Assembly (NCBI GenBank): GCA_039096225.1
Contig: JBBPEB010000011.1
Coordinates: forward strand, 310,001-374,000
Direction of reading: 5' to 3'
DNA: 64,000 nucleotides
Source: Blastocystis sp. Blastoise
Lineage: Eukaryota; Sar; Bigyra; Opalinata; Blastocystidae
Shown: positions 1 to 9,900 of the stretch, piece by piece
How the letters are laid out: each line of letters opens with the position of its first letter
Numbering within the stretch: position 1 is the first letter of the stretch
The notes under the pieces: model-generated
Database searches by the model: none
Told to the model about the DNA's origin: nothing
The model's input: the letters and a program-made list of their open reading frames with translations, nothing else
Position numbers and translations under genes: made by a program

Positions 1-136
1 AATACTTTACTATATTAATAAACAGCATTGATAATTGTTTATATAAATAAATATGATAATAATAAAAATGAAACGAAAGAATATATATATATATGAGTTA
101 AATTAAAAAATAGTAATACTTGTTGTATAATATATA

Positions 137-1709
137 TTATGCTCTTCCCCAGACTTCATAATCTTCTACTGTAAAGTAATTTTGAGTATCAGAATTATTA
201 GTATTCACAAATAAGGATGATTTTTGAGGCGTATTCACAGTAGTAAATGAGTTTGAATTATTATATGCATTATCATTAGTAGCATGACAATTATTAACAA
301 TAACTATATCTTTTCCACCTCCAAATGTAGGACCATACGAAGAAGAACAGTAGATACCATTACCTGTACCATTATGTAGATATTGAGTAGGAGGAATACC
401 ATGCTCATTACTTAAGGTAAATAGAAACTCTTTAGAAGCAGGTTTATCACAGTTACTTGTTCTAGATTCCCAACTTTGATCTGTATATCCTCCAAATATA
501 TTCATATGATTATTATGACCTATATGCTTGATTAGAGTAACTGTTTCTCCTTTATTATCGCAATAGTTATGAAAGAAAAATACAAAATAATCATATTCAC
601 TTGCTCTATATATTATTTAAATTATTAAAATATATATATATATATATTCAAATTATTTATATTATAGAATTATACCTAAATAATAATTTCCATCTCTTTT
701 CTTTACCTAACCAATTCACCAAGGGAGTTTCAAAACGTTTCTTTTCAATTATAGTGGAGTTTATAAATACATTTGGTTTTCCCATCATTGATTCTCTCAC
801 TTCTTCTCTTCCTTTCTTGCCAAATAATTCAATCATTTCTTTCTCGAATAATTCTTTATTAATATCATTTATCTTATCTTCTTCTATATTTATATATCTA
901 TTATTCACATATTGAGTAATATATTCAATATATTCATATTTCTTATTCATATATAAACTATCTTCAATATGATTATAATCAATAAATCCATTATCATAAT
1001 TCATTACATAATTATTCCATAAGCCATTCTTTATTAAATACTCTTTAATATTATCATTCTGATTTCCATTAATAAATAAAGAAACTTCATCACCGTTCTT
1101 ATACTGTTTCTTTTTAGTATCTCTTCTTTCTCTACATGCAACCAAATCTAAAGGAATCACTAATCCACAAAATTCATATAAATCCAATAATTCTAATTGA
1201 TCTTTATAACATAAACCTGTAATATCTACTTTCTTTCCATTCAAATAATCTATTACATAATAAGCCATAATATCATTTCCTCTATAATCTAGATATACAG
1301 TTCCATCACTTTCTCTACTCTCTTGATCACACGATTCATAAAGAAAAGAACCTTCTATTGTATCTATTATTCTTTTTGATAAAGGAAAAATAAGATCATT
1401 ATTTGCGAAACGAATTAAATCAAAACTAGTATCATCATACGTATTCCTACTTACATTTATACCTGTATCGTTATTCATATGAATATTATGAGGTAACGAA
1501 TCAAAAACAAAGTTTTTCTCATTTGCTTCAACAAATCTACCTTTATATGTAATAGCGATGTTTCTTACAAATTCTTCAAGATTGTATCCAATATTAGCCA
1601 TAGATTCAAATCTTCTTATTTGATCTTTTATCATATCTTCATACATTATCAAATATTCTTTCAAAATAAGCAACAAATTCTTATCATATCCATTCTTTTC
1701 TATATCCAT
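137..1709 (-). CDS. BTB/POZ-like plus TLDc domain protein, two exons
   Basis: Two exons, 676-1709 and 137-605, join in phase (GTATAA...ATATATAG) to about 500 aa. The N-terminal ~90 residues are unrecognised. A BTB/T1-like fold follows, recognised from the run IDTIEGSFLYES, then VYLDYRGND and YVIDYLNGKKVDIT. A linker leads to a TLDc domain that crosses the intron: WKLLFR then ASEYDYFVFFFHNYCDNKG, LIKHIG, FGGYTDQSW, FLFTLSN, and GPTFGGGKDIVI near the end. BTB domains usually oligomerise or recruit cullin-3. TLDc domains bind and disassemble V-ATPase in yeast and animals, which is family knowledge only. The start is the first ATG after an in-frame TAG at about 1757. A non-ATG extension upstream looks unlikely because the tRNA-Cys lies about 80 bp away. 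Domain identification is firm; the biological role is unknown. Confidence 0.82.
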
Positions 1710-1791
1710 GAATCCAAATAATTCACTAATTCCAAGAAATACAAGCAATTCAAAAAATAACTAATTTTTTTTTAAAGAATCAACAAAAATA

Positions 1792-1863
1792 AGCAGCCAG
1801 GCGGGTTTGAACCACCGACCGCACGATCTGCAATCGTATGCTCTACCACTGAGCTATGGCTGC
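1792..1863 (-). tRNA. tRNA-Cys (GCA)
   Basis: A complete 72-nt cloverleaf without intron. The acceptor strands GCAGCCA and TGGCTGC pair fully and the discriminator is U73, the usual tRNA-Cys identity base. The D-arm is GCTC...GAGC. The anticodon stem TACGA/TCGTG encloses TTGCAGA, giving anticodon GCA. The T-arm carries GGTTCAAAC, which with the D-arm supplies the internal A and B boxes. A short T-run (minus strand) expected for Pol III termination lies just beyond the 3' end, at about 1765-1775. Confidence 0.96.
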
Positions 1864-2249
1864 TAGTTGACTTCTATTTTTATTTATATTATATAGGAGC
1901 AAATAGAAAAAAAAAAGAATTCCTTTTATGAACAAAGTTATAGTATAATTCTTCACTCTGCATTTTTTTATGTTATTATCAACAAATATAATTGTTTAGT
2001 TATTAAGTTTTTAATGAAAATTTCTAATTCGACAAATAAGACACAAAAACAATTATGTTAAGAATTCTTCTGTTAGAGAAATGACAAATATTCATGGGAA
2101 AATTTGTTTATTCGCGCAGAATTCGAAAATTGTCGACTGTTGGGGTAATTCAAAAAAGCAAATTAATAATTGATGGAGTTTTTTAAATGATCCTCATTTA
2201 ATATTCATTAATTATTTATATGAAATAAAATTGTTTTTCAGGTTAAGTT
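1864..2249. other. Intergenic, tRNA-Cys to the small Ubl-like gene
   Basis: AT-rich with no coding exon I can support. TTTTTCAG at about 2235-2242, just before the downstream ATG, could be the 3' splice site of a leader intron. The frame between it and that ATG contains TAA, so it would add no coding sequence. Confidence 0.5.
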
Positions 2250-2729
2250 ATGGTATTGATTTATATAGAGACTTATTCTGGGCATATATACTCGATTAGA
2301 TTAGAAGAAACCGATCTCGTTGATAAGTTATGTTGCATGTTGTATTTGTTATCATCAATTCCTACACATTTATATAAATTTAATGAATCCAAAAAAGGTT
2401 TAGTTATTATTCCTCGTTATGGAAAAACATTGAAAGAAAATCATATTTTTGATGGTATACATCTTATTATGGCTCCATTTGATGATTACGTCACGAAGCA
2501 TACATGTTTTCTTGTTCTAAAACGATGTTTTGTCGTATCTATCCATTTAAATTCTAAAGATACAAAAAGTATTTTAGTTCAAACTGTGAATAAGAAACTA
2601 CAGGCAATGTCAAAGAAACCATTACCGAATTCAATCCAGTTTCAAATCAATAATCAGAAGGTTGAAGAAAATGTTTATTTGTCTTCCTATATTCACGATT
2701 TAGATTGTCTTATATATATTGCTGAATAA
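2250..2729 (+). CDS. Small protein, possible tandem ubiquitin-like folds
   Basis: A single-exon ORF of 159 aa with codon use like the other genes. Residues 1-75 read like a degenerate ubiquitin fold: an opening strand MVLIYIETYSGHIYSIRLE, a helix region DLVDKLCCMLYLLSS, then VIIPRYGKTLKENHIFDG and a closing strand IHLIMAP. Residues 88-159 may repeat the fold (CFVVSIHLNSKDTKSILVQT, then FQINNQKVEENVYLSSY, ending CLIYIAE). There is no C-terminal Gly-Gly, so conjugation is not expected. The Ubl assignment is inference from pattern and should be treated as weak. No close relative is recognised. Confidence 0.55.
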   Translation: MVLIYIETYSGHIYSIRLEETDLVDKLCCMLYLLSSIPTHLYKFNESKKGLVIIPRYGKTLKENHIFDGIHLIMAPFDDYVTKHTCFLVLKRCFVVSIHLNSKDTKSILVQTVNKKLQAMSKKPLPNSIQFQINNQKVEENVYLSSYIHDLDCLIYIAE

Positions 2730-4078
2730 ATAACTTTACAAAGTTTATTAATATATATTCTTTTTTTCCTTTTCTTACTTTATATTGTTATTTTTTCTAT
2801 TGGTCTCTCTTCATTATTTTTTTTTTTGCTTTTTTATTTATTTGTTTATTTTTTTTTATAATAGTATTAGTATATATATATTATATATAATATATTTTTA
2901 ATAAATTTTTTAACATTTTTTTTTTTATTTTTATTAACTTTTTATTTTTTGCTATTCATCATTTTCATAATATATGTATATCTTTATCTTTTATTTCATT
3001 TTATCACATTTTTCAATATGTATGTGATACCCTTTTTTCTTATTATGTGATGTGTTGTATATATTTCTTTCTTTAATTCTCAATTATGTCTTTTCGATAG
3101 TTCTTCCATTTTTTTTTTGTCATTCTTTCTTTCAATTAATATATACACAGTATTTCGTTGTCATTCTTTTTATTTTTTTGTTAAAAAATAAAGCTTGTTA
3201 TTTTTTATTTGAAAGCAAAATCATAGTATATATTATGATATATACTATACATAAGAATACAATATAAACAAAAGATATAATTGAAAGATTTATAAATATA
3301 ATTTTTATAAATATGAATAATCATTGAAAACAAAAATGATTAAAGGAGAAAAAATAAAATGAAAATAGAAAAAAAAAGATCATTCAAGGATTATTGTTAT
3401 AATAAAAGAAAATAATGAAAAAGAGGAAAAAAAAAGAATTGAAAATAATATTATTTCTAAATATATAAAATCTAAATGATAAATAATTGTAAAAGAAGAA
3501 AAACTACAATTTTGCAAGTACAACTTTTTTCCCTCGAAATCTATTTTTAATATATTTTCCTTGTTTTACAATTATATGTCCATTTAAAAAGGATTGTTCC
3601 TATATAATACATAATATATAGACTATATAGAATATATATAATATATGTAATATATATAATGATGGTATAAAATTGAATAAATATAATATCTAAAAAATAA
3701 ATAATATATGTAATATATATATAATGATGGTATAAAAATGAATAAATATAATATTTAAAAAATAAATAATATATAGAATATATATAATGATAGTATAAAA
3801 ATTGAATAAATATAATATTGAAAAAATAAATAATATATAGAATATATATAATGATGGTATAAAAATCAAATATAATATTTAAAAAATAAATAATATATAG
3901 AATATATATAATGATGGTATAAAAATTGAATAAACTATATACAATATCTAAAGCAATTGGTTCAACATCTAAGATTCCATCATTACTTAATATAGATTCT
4001 TGACATAAACTATATAAATTATAAACAATTAAAATATAACAAATATTTAAAAAAAAACATTACAATAAACAATACAAT
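2730..4078. other. Convergent intergenic region, T-rich with a minisatellite
   Basis: Lies between the 3' ends of two convergent genes. It is dominated by T-runs on the left half and TA-rich sequence on the right. The ORF at 3052-3267 is low-complexity Phe/Leu/Ile translation and is not supported as a gene. The tandem repeat at 3640-3932 is listed separately. Confidence 0.6.
3640..3932. repeat. Minisatellite, about 62-bp unit, about 5 copies
   Basis: Successive copies begin near 3659, 3724, 3787, 3850 and 3910 with ATGATGGTATAAAA. Each continues through an AAATATAATAT segment and AAAAAATAAATAATATATAG. Copies differ by a few substitutions and a 5-8 bp indel. It is intergenic. Confidence 0.85.
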
Positions 4079-4635
4079 TTAATATTCATAATAATCATCA
4101 TATATATACAATTCTTGTGATTGACTTAAATATGTTGAATGATCATATAAATGACTATATATATTATAGATTCATAAAATGTTATTCTTTTAAAAATAAG
4201 AAAAAAATGATATATACATTGAATTATTTTTAAGAAAAGATTCACCACTTCTAGCAATATATGCATTCATAGCATCTTTAGTTCCTTGAGAGAGATCTAG
4301 CCTATTTATTAAATAAAATTATAGATATATAAAAATAAATGAACGATATACTGTGACATATTGTTACAATAATGACTACCAATGAAACTATCAAGGTCTG
4401 CAGTATTCTGAAGAGAATCATTATTATCTTCATTTGCTGTTGCTATTACTTTATGTTGATTAACATCATTTTGAAGACGTTTCACGCGATCTTTTGGAGA
4501 ATCCTCTACTGTTTCTAGATCGAAACTAGACCTTTTACGCTTTTCCATAGAATTATCCATTTTTCTATTATAATAATCAGTAGGTTCTTCACTTAGTATC
4601 TTCTTTTGGATTATAGATAGGTTTTCTATTGACAT
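4079..4635 (-). CDS. Small basic/acidic protein of unknown function, three exons
   Basis: The ATG at 4635 (MSIENLSIIQKK) is the first in frame. Exon 1 ends in NMSQ at a GTATATCG donor near 4350. Exon 2 (about 4217-4302) encodes LDLSQGTKDAMNAYIARSG and ends in a GTATATAT donor. Exon 3 runs from about 4156 to the TAA at 4079-4081 and encodes HLYDHSTYLSQSQELYIYDD. Both joins keep phase. The N-terminal half is charged and probably disordered (KRKRSSFDLETVEDSPKDR looks like a nuclear-localisation and phosphorylation-rich segment). The C-terminus is acidic and Tyr-rich. I recognise no domain. A GCGGGAAA site and an ACCGCGCTTT 10-mer also found upstream of FANCD2 lie about 100-120 bp upstream. Confidence 0.62.
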
Positions 4636-5457
4636 AAAATTTCTGTACAATCAACTTTTAGGATAAACACCCAAAAGAAATAGAATACTCAATGAAATAT
4701 ATAAAAAGGAAATAAATCATAACAAACAAAATAAGACCGCGCTTTGTTATTGCGGGAAAAAAAAGTGGCAACTTTTGTTGCATCCCCTTGTTTTTTTATA
4801 AAAAATGACTCTATCTTTTTCATTCAAAAATAAACCGCCTTTTTTGCCCCTCAAACTTTACATTTTTTAATTTTTGTTTTTTATTTGATCTGATGTGGCT
4901 TTTAATGTAATATAGATTTTAATCGAATTAGAAATGCAGTAGAATAACGTTTATGTGGTACTAATATTCAAAAAATGGTATCGGTGACGTTCATTTTCTT
5001 AAATTTGAAATTTAAAATGAATTTTATGCTAGATTCTCGATAAAAAGGAATGTATGCTTATAAAAATTTATTTAAAAATGATGATTTGATACTATTTTTA
5101 AAATAGGCACATTTGCTATTGTTAATAATATGATTGGATAGTGTATTTGATCTCCAATCATTAAGTAATAAAACGTCAAATAGTATTAAAACATATGATA
5201 ATGAATTTTAAAGTAGACTTGTTGTTTTTATAATAATACATAAAATAAATACAAAACTAAGAGAATGATAAAATAAAAGTGAACTGTTTGAATAGAATAA
5301 TTCGTTTACAACAATACATAGAGTAATAGAATAAACAATAAATATATCCTATATTAATGATATAAGAACAATATATACATATATATATAATACTAGTACA
5401 TTAAAATACCAATCTTTGTAAAAAGAATACATTTGATCATTATTTTCATTAAATAAA
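4636..5457. other. Intergenic, promoter side of the 4079-4635 gene
   Basis: This stretch holds ACCGCGCTTT (4736-4745) and an E2F-type GCGGGAAA (4752-4759) on an AT-rich background. From about 4860 to 5457 I see no coding potential. It also includes the 3' flank of the oxysterol-binding-related gene. Confidence 0.5.
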
Positions 5458-5807
5458 TTACTTCTTTAATAAATCTTTAAGAGGAGCAGGATTACCACGG
5501 GGATCATTACAATTTCTACAAAGAGCTAAGAAATTACGAGGTTTAGCTTCCTATATATATATATATAATGAATATATATAAATTTATATATTTTATGAAA
5601 ATCATAATAAACATATGAAAATCATAATTCATAATATATCATTATATATATATCTTCAGGTGTAAGAAGATTAAGATCTTTATATTTGAATACATAAGCA
5701 TGTTGCATTTTAATATGAGCAGGAGGATCAATAGGATCAAAGAACTTGGTTTCCCAAGGCTTATATTTATCTCCTTCTTGATGACAAGGTAATAAACGTT
5801 GAGATTC

Positions 5808-5842
<35 letters not shown>

Positions 5843-5912
5843 TGATGATTCTATTGATCATTAAATTTATTATTATTATTATTTATTAAAAAAATGAATA
5901 ATTATAAATATA

Positions 5913-6007
<95 letters not shown>

Positions 6008-6773
6008 AAGTTCAGCCTTCTTCTTAGCAACAGTATTCCAATCAGGACCTCCCTCTTTACGAATAGACTTGGTTACATCTAACCATAATCTATATATATA
6101 TATATATATAGTATATTATAAGTAATATAAATAATAATATATAATATAATATAAATAATAATATATAATATAGATAAGTAATATAATATAAATAGAATAT
6201 ATATACCTTCTACTTTCATATAATCCTTCATATTCCTCTTTAAGAGTTAACTTGGGTAAAACAGTAAGAGAAGCAACATCTAAAAGAGTCTTTGTTTCCT
6301 ATATATATATATATATTATTATTATTATTTTCTATGATATATATATTATTATGTATCACAAAAAATATATAATTAAAAAAATATATATATATATATAAAT
6401 TCAGAAGTCTTAGCATCAGTAATAGAATAACTAGTATCCCATTTACCTTCAAAATGAGATAAAGTGTCTTTTTCCTTCTTTATACAACCTTTAACAACAT
6501 TATATTCACCAAAGAAAGGCTATATATATGTTATATATAAATATATAGTTTCTTTTAAAGTGAAAGAAATAATATATAATATAATATATATAGTTTCTTT
6601 TAAAATGAAAGTAATAATAATATATATATATTATATATACTTTAGCATGGAAATGAATATCAGCAGAATATCCAGTTTTTTCACAAGAAAGAGTAACGTC
6701 ATCAATTAATTGAAGTGCTAATTTACCTACAAATAAACCAGTACCAGAGAAATTAGGGATACGTGTTTTATAC

Positions 6774-6804
<31 letters not shown>

Positions 6805-7239
6805 ATAATAAACTATAATAATAAAGATAAACTATAATAATAAATATTAAAATAATAGCATACCACTTCTCCTAATCTAGGAAGAGTAATAGTACATTCT
6901 CCCACCATTCCACATAACGCGCTATTTCCTGTAAATTGAGATCTATATATATATATATATGAATTATTAAGAAATAATGTAGACATAAATAATAATAATA
7001 AAAAAAAAAACAAAGAAAATGATATATAACTAAATAAAATAATCAATTAAGTATATATATATATACTTTGTCCAAATATATCCTTCTACACAATATCCCA
7101 TCGTTTGGTTTTCAAGATAAAAAGCAGATACAGGAGGGTGATGAGATACTTGCTCAGCAATATAAGAAATAGTCGATTTCTTTATATATATAAACATATA
7201 CAACTATTTATAAAGTAATATATTTAACTATTGGTTTCT

Positions 7240-7277
<38 letters not shown>

Positions 7278-7896
7278 TAGTTTTACAAATACAACTGTAG
7301 CATTCACCAATAATAGGATTATATGGCTTCTTAACACCCTATATTAATGTTAATTATTAATGAAAGAAAAAATGTTAATAATAAAACAACAAAAATATAA
7401 TAAAACAATAAAAATATAATAAAGCAATAAAAACATAATAAAGCAATAAAAATAATAATAAAATAATAAGCATATAATAAAGCAATAAAAGTATAATAAA
7501 ATAATAAACATATAATAAAGCAATAAAAATATTAAAATATCAATATACATGAGCTTTATAATGCCAAGCAGATAAATACCACTTTAAAATATTCATAAAA
7601 CGTTGTTCTTCAGTACCATTAATCATACAGTCATCATCTAAAATATCAATATGCATAAGAGTATCACCAAATCTTTCAAGAAGAGATCTAGGATCTAAAA
7701 ATTCTACAGGAATCATGGTTCTTGTAAGATCTTGACCAGGACGAAGTTGTTTTAATAAATGCTTGATAAGACTAGGTTGTTCATAAGGAGCACCATTGAT
7801 TTCACCTCCTCGGAACTCAATGGGATCTTCATAACAAAGAGTCGTATAATCTATATCTGGATCATATTGGGGAAAGTCATGAGGTTCAGTGGTCAT
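5458..7896 (-). CDS. Oxysterol-binding protein-related protein (short ORP/Osh type)
   Basis: ORPs carry sterol or PI4P between membranes at contact sites. Ten exons encode about 424 aa, the size of short single-domain Osh4-type proteins; no PH, ankyrin or FFAT region is seen. Exons: 7549-7896, 7278-7338, 7067-7179, 6864-6942, 6641-6772, 6400-6519, 6207-6298, 6007-6089, 5655-5809, 5458-5550. Hallmarks in order are GVKKPYNPIIGE, the family signature EQVSHHPP in exon 3, GEFNxxK-like GEYNVVKG in exon 6, FEGKWD, WLDVTKS and YKPWETKFFD. Seven introns are ordinary GT-AG and in phase. Intron 6 (6299-6399) and intron 9 (5551-5654) have no GT at the required position. Intron 2 has a GT one base out of phase. 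The family call is very safe; those three joins are inferred from protein continuity. Confidence 0.93.
5921..6004. repeat. (TA)n tract inside ORP intron 8
   Basis: About 84 bp of uninterrupted TA. It lies within the intron between the exons 6007-6089 and 5655-5809. Confidence 0.95.
7370..7540. repeat. Degenerate AATAAAGCAATAAAAATAT repeats in ORP intron 1
   Basis: Roughly eight imperfect copies of an 18-20 bp unit fill the intron between the exons at 7549 and 7338. Apparent ORFs across it are low complexity. Confidence 0.75.
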
Positions 7897-8381
7897 TTTT
7901 GTTCTCTATAATATATATATATTGTCACATAAATAATAATCATAATCAAATAGTATTCAAGTATATATATACCTCTTATACGCAATTATAAAGAATAAAA
8001 CTGTATGATAGATTGAAGTATTCTCTTTCTGCCGAATTCCGTTTGCATCGAAATCAAAAAAAAAGGGCAACAAAAAATTAACCGTATAATGCCTGATGTT
8101 GTTCCCAAAAGGGTATGACGTAATAATAGATAATCACGATTAATCTGGATTTCTTAGGGTTTCCGATCTGACTTCATTGTTTCATGAGAACAAAATAGAT
8201 TCTTTTTTTATACTCTTATTACATGGTTTATATTCAAAAAATACACTTAGCTATTATGAATAATAAATTAAAATGTTTTTTATTTATTTCTTTATTAAAT
8301 ATATTGTTTTGTTTTGTTTTAATGATTCACTATATAATATAGTTTATACAACTACGATGTTTAAGAATAAATCAGGTGTGT
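7897..8381. other. Intergenic, ORP promoter side to tRNA-Pro
   Basis: The first ~250 bp are more complex than neighbouring spacers (TTCCGTTTGCATCG, GGGTATGACGTAATAATAG). They probably hold the ORP promoter. The remainder is AT-rich. No ORF is supported. Confidence 0.45.
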
Positions 8382-8453
8382 GGCCTGCTGGTCTAGTGGT
8401 ATGATTCTTGCTTCGGGTGCTAGAGGTCCCGGGTTCGATTCCCGGGTAGGCCC
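8382..8453 (+). tRNA. tRNA-Pro (CGG)
   Basis: A 72-nt cloverleaf without intron. The acceptor GGCCTGC pairs with GTAGGCC, including one G-U, and the discriminator is C73. The anticodon loop TTCGGGT gives CGG. The stem CTTGC/GCTAG carries a U-U mismatch at 29:41. The T-arm CCGGG-TTCGATT-CCCGG is perfect. T-runs follow at about 8460-8467 and could terminate Pol III. CCG is expected to be a rare codon in this AT-rich genome. Confidence 0.95.
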
Positions 8454-8571
8454 ATATTCTTTTTTGTATTCTTTTTTGAATACATTTGTTTCTATGAAGA
8501 TTCCAAACTATTCTTTGAGTAAGGTTTGTATATCAAGAAAATATTTGCTTACGCCTTGAAACCCTTAGAAA

Positions 8572-9851
8572 ATGTGTGGAAAGATATTTTTTTTATACAT
8601 TTTGAATCCCAATAGAGTTTTATTACGAATGCCAAAAGAATATTTAGACAAAACATCTGATAAGGGTCCAGTTTTAATTACTAGATTTGGATATCATTTG
8701 CAATACGAATATATTTTTATATTATATTTAAATTATATTTTTTCGAAACACATTGAATGTTTAGTACGAGTATAGATATTATCAAACAAAAAATCAATGT
8801 ACACGTCATCAGTCACAACATAGTTAAATTTCTTTATATATATAGATATTCAATGGTAGGGATCCTGGAGATCGATCTGAAGCACAAAATATTTTGAATC
8901 AATTAAGGGATGCACCTGATTTTTTGGAAATATCAAAATATTTATTGACTGAAGCAAGTGGTGTTTATGCCAATCATGGTTCTGTATTTATTAAATGGTA
9001 TATTATTAAATAGATATTTTTATATATGATAGGAAAGTATGTGATCAATCTACACCTCTTTCTGAGAGTGAAGCGAAGAGTTTAATGGATTTTCTTATTC
9101 AATATTTCTTAGAACACAACAACGGTATTTTATATTTTATAAATTCTATTCTGATGTTCTAAACTATTTAGTTAAAAAAGAAGTTATTAATTTGTTATGT
9201 TATTCTATTGCTGTATTATCGGTTTCTTATGGTGCCTTTTATGATAACTTGGAACAAATCAATAACAATTTCTTTAACATAGATTATATAAGTTTATGGC
9301 TTAATATATTAAAAGAAATTCCACAATTTATAAATGAAATAAAAGTATATATTTATAGATATATTTATATTAATATCATCATTAATTACTTGATTCTTAA
9401 TATAAATAGAGAAATTATAATAATAATTATAATTGTCTAAATAAGAGTACTCAAGAAATATTAGCATGTAATAATTATATATATACGAAATTCTGGGAAC
9501 TCATGAATAGCCAATATGTGTATTCTGTAGACTATGTATATATATATATATTATTATTATTATTATTATTTATTTATTAATCAATGAATATATATAGAGT
9601 TTATTGATGGAATCCGTATCATCATGGATTGGAAATGGCTCATTTTCTTCACAGCAACTATTAGATTTAAATATATTACGTATTCTTTCTCAAGTATCTA
9701 TAATATTGCTATTTATTTTATAGATATTATAGAAGGCTTAAAATCTTTTTTATCTAATTATTTTAATACTATTTTTTTTAGAATTTGTGTTGCACAGGAA
9801 TGTCTCAAGTGTCATATACTATCATAGATACTATTTTTCATGTGTATATTA

Positions 9852-9900
<49 letters not shown>

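Noticed and set aside
3052-3267. 71-residue hydrophobic ORF
   Set aside because: T-rich spacer composition explains the Phe/Leu/Ile content. No family, no splice context.
5921-6004. TA-rich tract as a replication origin or attachment site
   Set aside because: Similar TA runs occur in most introns of the window, so nothing marks this one as special.
9722-9830. Karyopherin exon starting EGLKSFLSNYFN
   Set aside because: It cannot be joined in phase. Splicing from GTATCT to the TTTTTTTTAG acceptor gives NLCCTGMSQVSYTIID, which continues correctly.
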